From: Frankiaceae bacterium
GTDB taxonomy: Bacteria > Actinomycetota > Actinomycetes > Frankiales > Frankiaceae
Length of the DNA: 11,968 nucleotides
NCBI GenBank assembly: GCA_030840885.1
Contig: JAVEDQ010000111.1
Coordinates: 1-11,968 of the forward strand
Reading direction: 5' to 3'
Shown one piece after another: positions 6,464 through 11,968 of this stretch (within the stretch, counting starts at the first letter, position 1; every line of letters begins with the position of its first letter). Under the pieces are notes generated by a model. It saw only the letters and a program-made list of their open reading frames with translations. It made no database searches and had not been told where the DNA came from. Position numbers and translations under genes: made by a program.

Positions 6464-7498
6464 GTGCGCGACCGGACAGCCCTCTCCTCGGTGCTCACCC
6501 AACCGCCGGCGCGGTTGGGTAGCCAGCTCGTCGTGGGCTGCAGTGCCCTGATCACGGTGACGGCCTGGGCCGTCGTACCGGAAGGACGGCTGAGCCGGGC
6601 CTACCTCGTCTGCGGCCTCGTGATCGTCGTCGCGCTTGCGCTGTGTCGGGTCCCCGGTATCGGCAGGGACTGCGTCCGCTGCCTGCCGTTCCCGCTGCTG
6701 CTGCTCGTCGAGTTGCTCGGGCTGGGCCTGCTCGGGCCCTCCGGCGTGCAGCCGTACCTCGCCATGGTCCCGCTGGCCTTCATCTACGTCGGGCTGACCT
6801 GCCGGCCGAACCGCAGCTGGTGGCTGCTGCCCCTGGCCTGTGCGACGTGGCTCGTCGCCTACGACGTCCCCTCCCGCGGGCCCGACGCGCAGGTGTTCAT
6901 CCGCCTCCCCATCAGCATGGTCGTCTGGTTGCTCATCGCCGAGCTGCTCTCCCAGTACGTCACCGCCGTGCGCAAGCAGGCGGAGAACCTCGCCGACGAC
7001 GCCGCCACCGACCTGCTCACCGGGTTGCCGAACCGCCGCGCCCTCGGACCCGTGCTCACCGCCGTCGAGCCGGGGGATGCGCTGGTCATGCTGGACGTCG
7101 ACCACTTCCGGGACATCAACGAGCGACACGGCCACGCCGGTGGCGACGAGATCCTGCGACGGCTCGGCGCGGTGGTCCGCGGCAGCCTCCGCGGCGGCGA
7201 CAGCGCGTTGCGCTACGGCGGTGAGGAGATCCTGCTGCGGCTGTGCGGTATCGGCGACCTGTCCTCGCTGGAGCAGACGCTGCAGCGGTTGCAGACGGCC
7301 TGGAGGCAGATCGAACCGACCGTCACCTTTTCCGGCGGCGGGGTGATCCTGGCCCCGGACTCCGACGCGACTGGCGCCGTGCGGGTGGCCGACGCCTGCC
7401 TCTACGAGGCGAAGCTGGCGGGCCGGAACTGCGTCCGGCTCCGCGACCTGCGCAGCGACGTCACCGATCTCCAACAGGTATCGCTTCTGCGTCACTGA
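6464..7498 (+). CDS. Membrane diguanylate cyclase (344 aa)
   Basis: This is predicted to make c-di-GMP from two GTP. Six membrane helices fall at about 22-40, 46-63, 73-91, 97-112, 117-134 and 146-166, then a short linker leads into a GGDEF domain beginning at TDLLTGLPNRRAL. The metal and substrate region LVMLDVDHFRDINERHGHAGGDE is canonical. The active-site signature at 252-256 is GGEEI: both acids are present, and only the last Phe is Ile. RGGD at 243-246 is a proper RxxD product-inhibition site, and YEAKLAGRN near the end is typical. It should be active and feedback-inhibited. The GTG at 6464 is the first usable in-frame start; an earlier ATG at 6428 meets a stop after two codons. The membrane part is not a sensor type I can name. 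Confidence 0.92.
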   Translation: MRDRTALSSVLTQPPARLGSQLVVGCSALITVTAWAVVPEGRLSRAYLVCGLVIVVALALCRVPGIGRDCVRCLPFPLLLLVELLGLGLLGPSGVQPYLAMVPLAFIYVGLTCRPNRSWWLLPLACATWLVAYDVPSRGPDAQVFIRLPISMVVWLLIAELLSQYVTAVRKQAENLADDAATDLLTGLPNRRALGPVLTAVEPGDALVMLDVDHFRDINERHGHAGGDEILRRLGAVVRGSLRGGDSALRYGGEEILLRLCGIGDLSSLEQTLQRLQTAWRQIEPTVTFSGGGVILAPDSDATGAVRVADACLYEAKLAGRNCVRLRDLRSDVTDLQQVSLLRH

Positions 7499-7540
7499 TC
7501 GGCGCCGCACGGGAGACGACAGGAAACTGCTGGCGCCCCA

Positions 7541-7556
7541 CCAGCGTCGCCGCTGG
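7541..7556. terminator. Possible bidirectional terminator hairpin between convergent genes
   Basis: CCAGCG-TCGC-CGCTGG is a perfect six-pair stem with a four-base loop. It lies in the 70-bp gap between the stops of the convergent diguanylate cyclase and DedA genes. There is no T-run, which is common for high-GC actinobacteria. Position supports the call more than the sequence does. Confidence 0.4.
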
Positions 7557-7568
7557 CTTCGCGCTCCC

Positions 7569-8237
7569 TCAGCCGACCGGCCCCAGGCCCTCGCCCTTGC
7601 GCTCCTTGCGTCGCAGCCGCAGCGCGTTGGCGGCGAGCAGGAGCACGACGACGATGAGGATGCCGGTGCTCGCGCGCCCGGCGATCTTCTCGACCCGTCG
7701 GTAGCTCGCGCCGGCGGCGTATCCGATGAGGACGAACCCGGTGCCCCAGACGATGGCACCGGCCGCGTTGAACGCGAGGAACCGCGGATAGGGCATCCGG
7801 GCGTTGCCGGCCAGGCCCGGCATGACGGCGCGGAGGAACGCGGTGAACCGGCCGAGGAAGACCGCCCGGCCACCTTTGGCACGGAGGTACGCCGACGCCC
7901 GGTCGATGGCCTTGGACCGCTTCTGCAGCACCTTCAGCCGCAGCACACGGTCGCCGTAGTGCCGGCCCACCTCGTAGCCCACGCTGTCACCGACGATCGC
8001 GGCCAGCACCACCACCACGATCATGACCGGCAGGCTGACCTTGCCCTGGTTGGCGAGCACGCCGCCGAGCACCACGGCGGTCTCGCCGGGGAACACGAAG
8101 CCGATGAAGATCGCCGCCTCGGCGAAGGCCAGGAAGCCGACGAGCGCGTACGCGGCGAGGCCGGACAGGTCGAGCACGGAGTGGAGCACGTCGCTCGGGC
8201 CGAAGGCCAGAGCTTGTCCGGCCAGCAGCGCGCTCAC
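7569..8237 (-). CDS. DedA-family membrane protein (222 aa)
   Basis: This is a polytopic membrane protein of the DedA superfamily. Members are implicated in flipping undecaprenyl phosphate or other lipids and in membrane homeostasis. Signatures are present in order: E40 and the FVFPGE motif (47-52), acidic D84 in the second helical hairpin, and GRFTAFLRAVMPGLAGNARMP (129-149) with the two conserved arginines R130 and R136, followed by FNAAGAIVWG. Length and motif spacing are normal. The start is a GTG at 8237 inside an inverted repeat. The gene lies 31 bases after the enoyl-CoA hydratase gene on the same strand, so it may receive read-through from the acyl-CoA operon or have its own promoter. 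The substrate cannot be read from sequence. Confidence 0.92.
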   Translation of the reverse strand: MSALLAGQALAFGPSDVLHSVLDLSGLAAYALVGFLAFAEAAIFIGFVFPGETAVVLGGVLANQGKVSLPVMIVVVVLAAIVGDSVGYEVGRHYGDRVLRLKVLQKRSKAIDRASAYLRAKGGRAVFLGRFTAFLRAVMPGLAGNARMPYPRFLAFNAAGAIVWGTGFVLIGYAAGASYRRVEKIAGRASTGILIVVVLLLAANALRLRRKERKGEGLGPVG

Positions 8238-8262
8238 CCGGTCAGTCTGTCAGGCGACCGGG
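8237..8262 (-). promoter_or_regulatory. Inverted repeat at the DedA start codon
   Basis: CCCGGTC (8237-8243) and GACCGGG (8256-8262) form a perfect seven-base inverted repeat with a 12-base spacer. It sits between the enoyl-CoA hydratase stop and the DedA GTG and includes the first base of that GTG. In RNA it would be a hairpin masking the DedA ribosome site, or a terminator of the upstream operon without a T-run. As DNA it could be an operator. Confidence 0.35.
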
Positions 8263-8268
8263 GGAGGT

Positions 8269-9057
8269 TCAGTGAAAGGACGCCCGCCGGCGCTCGTTGA
8301 ACGCCGCCACGCCCTCCCGGCCTTCGGGGTGCGCGGCGCTCGCGGCGATCGAGGCCGCCTCGGCGTCCAGGTGTTCGGTGAGGCCGCGGTGCTCGCCGTC
8401 GGCCACCAGCCGCTTGATGCCGCCGAGCGCCCGGGTCGGCCCGTCGGCGAGCTTGCGGGCGATTTTCTCCGCGGTGCTCGACACCTCGGCGTCACCGACG
8501 ACCTCGGTGAAGATGCCGTAGTCGAGGGCGGTGGCCGCATCCAGCATCCGGTCGCGAAGGAGGATCGAGCGGGCCCGGCCGGCGCCGACGAGCCGTGGCA
8601 GCGTCCAGCTCATGCCGCCGTCCGGGGTGAAACCGAGGCTCGGGTAGCCGGGCTTGAGGATGGTCGAGGTGCCGCCGACCGCGAGATCGGCGGCGCAGAC
8701 CAGGCTCATCCCGGCCCCGGCGGCGGCGCCGTGGACGGCCGCGACGACGGGGACGGGCGCCTCGACCAGCGCGAGCAGGAAGGCGTGGAACGCGTCGGCC
8801 ACCGCGCGGATGAAGGCTGCGACGTCCCCGCCCGCCCCGCCGCCGTCGGCGCCCGCGGCCCCGAAGGACGCGACGTCGCCGCCGGTGCAGAACGCCGGTC
8901 CGGTGCCCACCAGCAGGATCGCGCCGGTCTCGGGCCCGATGGTCCGGACCGCTGCGGTTCCCTCGGCGACACCCTCGGGATGCAGGCTCGCATTGCGCTC
9001 GGCGGTGGCGACGACGACGCGCAGCACGCGTCCGTCGGCGATGACGAAGTCACTCAC
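8269..9057 (-). CDS. Enoyl-CoA hydratase/isomerase, PaaG-like active site (262 aa)
   Basis: This crotonase-fold enzyme is probably for beta-oxidation-type acyl-CoA metabolism in the cytoplasm. The oxyanion-hole segment GTGPAFCTGGDVASF is present, as are AAVHGAAAGAGMSLVCAADLAVGG and the downstream PDGGMSWTLPRLVG. Classical hydratases have two catalytic glutamates. Here the first position is Ser (GAGMSL instead of GxGxEL) and the second is not Glu. The PDGG Asp matches PaaG-type isomerases, so double-bond isomerisation or a specialised hydration is as likely as classical hydration. The GTG at 9057 overlaps the DUF2236 stop as GTGA and has a GAGG seven bases upstream (9065-9068). It is the last clear member of the catabolic operon. 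Confidence 0.9.
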   Translation of the reverse strand: MSDFVIADGRVLRVVVATAERNASLHPEGVAEGTAAVRTIGPETGAILLVGTGPAFCTGGDVASFGAAGADGGGAGGDVAAFIRAVADAFHAFLLALVEAPVPVVAAVHGAAAGAGMSLVCAADLAVGGTSTILKPGYPSLGFTPDGGMSWTLPRLVGAGRARSILLRDRMLDAATALDYGIFTEVVGDAEVSSTAEKIARKLADGPTRALGGIKRLVADGEHRGLTEHLDAEAASIAASAAHPEGREGVAAFNERRRASFH

Positions 9058-9965
9058 GCGCGCACCTCGCTCGCCGGGGCCGCCGCCGTGATGCGGGCGT
9101 GCGGTACCGGGCAACCGGGTGCGAAGGTGCCGAGCTGCTCGACGTCGTAGCCGTCGGGGTAGCTGCGGATGCTCGGCAGATCGCGGACGGAGAACGGTTC
9201 GGTGCGCGGCTTCATCCGCCGCACCACCGCGCTGCGGGCCTTGATGGCCCCCGCGGCGACGGCCCGCTCGACGGCCGACGGCCGCGGGTAGTGGAAGGCG
9301 TCGAGCAGCGGCTCGTCCATCAGCGCGTAGGAGAAGCGGCGGATCAGCTGCCGTGGCGCCCTGTCGTTCGGCGGGAACGTCGTCATCAGGTCGAGCGTGG
9401 CGTCGGCGACGGCGCGGCCGCCTTCGTCGAAGGCGAAATGCTCCCGCTCGTAGGCGTCCAGTGACGCCGCGAACTCCTGGTGCGTGACGGGGATGTCCTT
9501 GATGCCCATGAGCCGGCCGAGCTCGCGGTAGTAGTTCGCGCTGGCGACCTTCTCGTTCTCCGTCAGCTTCCGCCAGCCGAATCGGTCGAGCCATCGGATC
9601 GGCACGACGACGAAGGTGCACAGCACGTAGCGCAGGTCGGCGTCGGAGATGTCGTACATCCCGTGCATGCGGTTGATGCGCCGGATCGCGCTCCGACCGA
9701 CGTCGCTGCCCAGCCCGTGCTCGGCGACCGCGTCGAGCAGCAGCCCGGTGTCGTCGTAGCGCTTCTGGGTGCGCTCGGTGAATTCGCCGGTCTCGAACAG
9801 CAGCCGGCCGATGCTAGGCACGGCGTAGGTGCGGAACAGCGCGAAGCCCAACGACTGGTTAAGGTCCCACGGGAACTCGTAGGCCGCGATGATGCGGTAG
9901 ATCTGCTCGGCGTCGGCCTCGGGGTCCAGCGACGCGCTCCTGCGCGCCCAGGCGTAGCGGTCCAC
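9054..9965 (-). CDS. DUF2236/MpaB-family oxygenase-like protein (303 aa)
   Basis: This appears to belong to the DUF2236 family, which includes the fungal oxygenase MpaB and is related to the heme-dependent latex-clearing protein Lcp. Those enzymes cleave isoprenoid double bonds with O2. Recognisable elements are WDLNQSLGFALFRTYAVPSIGRLL (33-56), R69-xxx-T73 and INRMHGMYDISD with H101. The R-xxx-T followed by His about 28 residues later fits the heme-site pattern of Lcp, although this mapping is by eye. It has no signal peptide, so it is cytoplasmic. The GTG start at 9965 is fixed by a strong GGGGAG (9971-9976) five bases upstream and lies one base after the TetR stop. Its place between a TetR regulator and an enoyl-CoA hydratase suggests it prepares a substrate for acyl-CoA oxidation. 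Confidence 0.85.
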   Translation of the reverse strand: MDRYAWARRSASLDPEADAEQIYRIIAAYEFPWDLNQSLGFALFRTYAVPSIGRLLFETGEFTERTQKRYDDTGLLLDAVAEHGLGSDVGRSAIRRINRMHGMYDISDADLRYVLCTFVVVPIRWLDRFGWRKLTENEKVASANYYRELGRLMGIKDIPVTHQEFAASLDAYEREHFAFDEGGRAVADATLDLMTTFPPNDRAPRQLIRRFSYALMDEPLLDAFHYPRPSAVERAVAAGAIKARSAVVRRMKPRTEPFSVRDLPSIRSYPDGYDVEQLGTFAPGCPVPHARITAAAPASEVRA

Positions 9966-9966
9966 G

Positions 9967-10650
9967 TCAGCTCCCCTGCTCTGCTGTCACCTGCTCGGGC
10001 TCGCTCACCAGCTGGCGCGCGAGGTCCTTCCACTGCTCGAGGTGCGGGTCGCCGGCGGGGTCGCGGCGGTCGAAGGCGTAGGTAAGGGCCTGCCCGCGCA
10101 TCGCGGCGAGCAGGAGGTCCCGGAGCATCGCATAGGGCGGGAGGTCGGCGACCTCGGGCCCGAACATGCCGTCGACGGCGCTGCGGATCGCGCCGCCGAG
10201 CTTGCGCTCCTCGGCGAGCAGGGCTGCGGCGATCTCGTCGTCGGTGCGCGAGGCGGTCCACAGTTCCACCGCGGCCCAGTAGTGCGGCTCGTGGTGGGTC
10301 TCCCACATCAGCTCCACGACGCGCTCGACCCGGCGGGGCCCGGCGGCCAGGCCGGAGAGCTCCGCCGCGGCCTTCTCGATGGTCGCTCGCACACGGCGTT
10401 CGGCGAGGTGGTGCGCAGCGGCCACGAGCAGCACGTCCCGCGACGGGAAGTGGTGCAGCAGCCGGCCGCGGCTCACCCCGGCGCGGTCCTGGATCCGCAG
10501 CGTCGTCGCGCCGCTGAATCCGGCCTCGATGAGACAGGCGACCGCGGCGTCGAGGATGCGCTCACGGCTGTCGACCGTCCGTTGCTCACGGCGGCTGACG
10601 GAGGCCTGAGCGACGGAAGCCTGAGAGACGGAAGCCTGAGTGAGCGTCAC
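9967..10650 (-). CDS. TetR-family transcriptional regulator with repeat N-terminal arm (227 aa)
   Basis: This is a one-component repressor or activator. The helix-turn-helix lies at about 48-68, in SGATTLRIQDRAGVSRGRLLHHF, followed by PSRDVLL, the usual link into the ligand-binding domain. The C-terminal all-helical domain probably binds an acyl-CoA or a related pathway molecule (inference from neighbours). The protein starts with an unusual arm of three QASV(S/A) repeats at 5-19. The GTG at 10650 overlaps the acyl-CoA dehydrogenase stop as GTGA, and its own stop is one base from the next gene. It is therefore made from the same transcript as the enzymes and is likely autoregulatory. No other start codon lies between this GTG and the DNA-binding domain. 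Confidence 0.93.
   Translation of the reverse strand: MTLTQASVSQASVAQASVSRREQRTVDSRERILDAAVACLIEAGFSGATTLRIQDRAGVSRGRLLHHFPSRDVLLVAAAHHLAERRVRATIEKAAAELSGLAAGPRRVERVVELMWETHHEPHYWAAVELWTASRTDDEIAAALLAEERKLGGAIRSAVDGMFGPEVADLPPYAMLRDLLLAAMRGQALTYAFDRRDPAGDPHLEQWKDLARQLVSEPEQVTAEQGS
10594..10638 (-). repeat. Three 15-bp tandem repeats at the 5' end of the TetR gene
   Basis: Three in-frame units (10638-10624, 10623-10609, 10608-10594) of the form CAG GCY TCC GTC NNN encode Q-A-S-V-S, Q-A-S-V-A and Q-A-S-V-S. The first two differ in two bases and the third in a few more. The unit length is a multiple of three, so copy-number change would only lengthen or shorten the N-terminal arm. Confidence 0.85.
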
Positions 10651-11810
10651 AACCCGAGCCCCCGACCGATGACCTCCTTCATGATCTCGGTCGTCCCGCC
10701 GTAGATGCGCGTGATGCGGGCGTCGGAGTAGGCCCGGGCGATGGGGTACTCGGTCATGTAGCCGTAGCCGCCGAGCAGCTGAAGGCACCGATCGACGACA
10801 CGGCCCTGCATCTCGGTGCTCCACCACTTGGCCTTCGAGGCGTCGATGGCGGTGAGCTCGCCGGCGTTGAGCGCGCGGACGCAGTCGTCGACGTAGTGCT
10901 GGGCGAGGTCGATCTCGGTGTCCATCTCGGCCAGCGCGAACTTCGAGTTCTGGAACGAGCCGACCGGGGTGCCGAAGGCCGTGCGCTCCTTCACGTACTC
11001 GAGCGTCCAGGTGAGCGCGGCCTTCGCCGCGGCCACCCCGGCGATGGCGATCGAGAGCCGCTCGCGCGGCAGGTTGTGGACGAGCTGGGCGAAGCCCTCG
11101 CCCTCCTTCTCGCCGAGCAGGTTCGCCACGGGCACACGGACGTCGGAGAAGAACAGCTCCGAGGTGTCCTGCGCGTGCTGGCCGAGCTTGTCGAGGTTGC
11201 GCCCCCGCTCGAAGCCGGGCATCCCCCGCTCGACGACGAGCAGCGACATCCCCTTGTGCCGCTGCGTCGGGTCGGTCTTGACCGCGACGATGACGAGGTC
11301 GGAGTTGATGCCGTTGGTGATGAACGTCTTGGCGCCGTTCACGACGTACACGGCGTCGGCGCCGTCGCCCTCGCGCACGGCGGTCGTCTTCATCGACGCG
11401 AGGTCCGAACCGTTGCCGGGTTCGGTCATCGCGATCGCGGTGATCAGCTCACCGGAGGCGATGCCGGAGAGCCAGCGCGCGCGCTGCTCGTCGTTGCAGT
11501 AGGCGAGGAAGTACGGCAGGCAGATGTCGGTGTGCAGCGTGAGACCGAGGCCGCTGGCCGCACTGCCGGTCCGCAGCAGCTCCTCGGTGAGGATGGCGTT
11601 GAAGCGGTAGTCCGACGCTCCGCCGCCGCCGAACTTCTCGTCGACCTCGAAACCGAGGAAGCCCTGCTCACCGGCTTTGCGGAACAGCTCGCGGTCGACG
11701 ATGCCGGCGGCGTCCCACTTCTCGCTGCCGGGCACGACCTCGCGCTCGACGAAGGTGCGGAAGGCCTCGCGGAAGGCGTCGTGGTCGGATTCGTAGAGGG
11801 AACGCTTCAC
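10647..11810 (-). CDS. Acyl-CoA dehydrogenase, long-chain/isovaleryl-type active site (387 aa)
   Basis: This FAD enzyme catalyses the first, alpha-beta dehydrogenation step of acyl-CoA oxidation and passes electrons to ETF. Length and domain order are normal: an N-terminal helical domain, a beta domain with AMTEPGNGSDL (127-137) that contacts FAD and substrate, and a C-terminal helical domain with QLLGGYGYMTEYPIARAYSDARI. The usual catalytic-Glu site YEGT is YGGT here (370-373). Glu250 in LPRERL instead occupies the helix-G position used as the base in long-chain and isovaleryl-CoA dehydrogenases, and the C-terminal half (YGGTxEIMKE) also resembles long-chain enzymes. The GTG at 11810 is supported by GGAG six bases upstream (11817-11820). 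It follows the HSD10-like SDR by 19 bases. Confidence 0.95.
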   Translation of the reverse strand: MKRSLYESDHDAFREAFRTFVEREVVPGSEKWDAAGIVDRELFRKAGEQGFLGFEVDEKFGGGGASDYRFNAILTEELLRTGSAASGLGLTLHTDICLPYFLAYCNDEQRARWLSGIASGELITAIAMTEPGNGSDLASMKTTAVREGDGADAVYVVNGAKTFITNGINSDLVIVAVKTDPTQRHKGMSLLVVERGMPGFERGRNLDKLGQHAQDTSELFFSDVRVPVANLLGEKEGEGFAQLVHNLPRERLSIAIAGVAAAKAALTWTLEYVKERTAFGTPVGSFQNSKFALAEMDTEIDLAQHYVDDCVRALNAGELTAIDASKAKWWSTEMQGRVVDRCLQLLGGYGYMTEYPIARAYSDARITRIYGGTTEIMKEVIGRGLGL

Positions 11811-11829
11811 GAAAATCTCCAGCCTGGGG

Positions 11830-11968
11830 CTAGCGCGGGGGCATGCGGATCGCGCCGTCGAGGCGGATGACCTCGCCGTTGAGCATCGGGTTCTCGACGA
11901 TGTGGGCGGCGAGCGCAGCGAATTCCGACGGGTTGCCCAGCCGGCTCGGGTGCGGCACCTGCTTGCCC
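11830..11968 (-). CDS. 3-hydroxyacyl-CoA dehydrogenase, HSD17B10-like SDR (C-terminal 45 residues; cut by the right edge)
   Basis: The window holds only the end of this gene, read leftward to a TAG at 11832-11830. The visible sequence includes [20 protein letters not shown] and then [18 protein letters not shown] and PPR. The ending [14 protein letters not shown] is the signature C-terminus of HSD17B10/type-2 3-hydroxyacyl-CoA dehydrogenases, NAD-dependent SDRs that oxidise 3-hydroxyacyl-CoA. It is first in the visible part of the operon and is followed after 19 bases by the acyl-CoA dehydrogenase. The cofactor loop and catalytic residues are outside the window. It is a different SDR subgroup from the one at the left edge. 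Confidence 0.9.
   Translation of the reverse strand, partial: GKQVPHPSRLGNPSEFAALAAHIVENPMLNGEVIRLDGAIRMPPR

Noticed and set aside
6377..7882. Extension of the four-helix membrane protein frame to 648 codons on the minus strand
   Set aside because: The extension is antisense to the diguanylate cyclase and part of DedA and has no motifs. The ATG at 6376 has a good ribosome site.
9058..9621. Extension of the enoyl-CoA hydratase frame upstream of 9057
   Set aside because: It runs out of frame over the DUF2236 coding region. The GTG at 9057 forms a standard GTGA overlap with a ribosome site.
10651..10827. Upstream extension of the TetR frame
   Set aside because: It lies within the acyl-CoA dehydrogenase coding region in another frame. 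The overlapping GTG at 10650 is consistent with the neighbouring gene junctions.
1..11968. Mobile element, CRISPR array, tRNA or rRNA
   Set aside because: No transposase, integrase, terminal inverted repeats, spaced repeats or tRNA-like cloverleaf were seen. The only direct repeats are the short tandem ones listed.

Overview
The window is uniformly GC-rich. It has strong G/C preference at third codon positions, frequent GTG starts and many four-base GTGA or ATGA gene overlaps. This is typical of a high-GC actinobacterium. The mix of acyl-CoA catabolism genes, an MpaB/DUF2236 oxygenase-like protein and a membrane GGDEF-EAL protein fits a Pseudonocardiaceae- or Mycobacteriales-like soil organism, but that placement is inference and no rRNA or other marker gene is present.

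Layout, left to right. (1) 1-415 (-): N-terminal part of an HSD17B4-like SDR dehydrogenase, cut by the window edge. (2) 548-2350 (+), divergent from it: a DHA2-type MFS drug-efflux-like transporter with a complete UBP-type zinc finger fused to its C-terminus. (3) 2351-2808: a regulatory stretch with an AT-rich island, a palindrome and a possible small secreted peptide (2568-2759). (4) 2809-4830 (+): a membrane GGDEF-EAL protein whose GGDEF motif is degenerate (GGDQF) and whose EAL motifs are intact. (5) 4850-6376 (-): a tight cluster of a four-helix membrane protein, two DUF202/YidH-like membrane proteins and a small NATD1-like GNAT protein. The second DUF202 gene starts in a remarkable 14-bp triplicated start-codon cassette. 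(6) 6464-7498 (+), divergent: a six-helix membrane diguanylate cyclase with GGEEI and an intact RxxD inhibition site. (7) 7569-8237 (-): a DedA-family membrane protein. (8) 8269-11968 (-): an acyl-CoA catabolism operon. In transcription order it holds an HSD17B10-like SDR (cut by the edge), a long-chain/isovaleryl-type acyl-CoA dehydrogenase, a TetR regulator, a DUF2236 oxygenase-like protein and a PaaG-like enoyl-CoA hydratase/isomerase.

Two themes stand out. The first is c-di-GMP turnover: a predicted phosphodiesterase and a predicted cyclase lie on the two sides of the DUF202 cluster. The second is fatty-acid, steroid or terpenoid-type acyl-CoA oxidation, with dehydrogenase, hydratase/isomerase and hydroxyacyl-CoA dehydrogenase functions translationally linked to a TetR repressor and a possible heme oxygenase. 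I found no mobile element, CRISPR array, tRNA or rRNA. No fully new defence or biosynthetic system is evident. The most unusual items are the MFS-zinc-finger fusion and the 14-bp start-cassette triplication.
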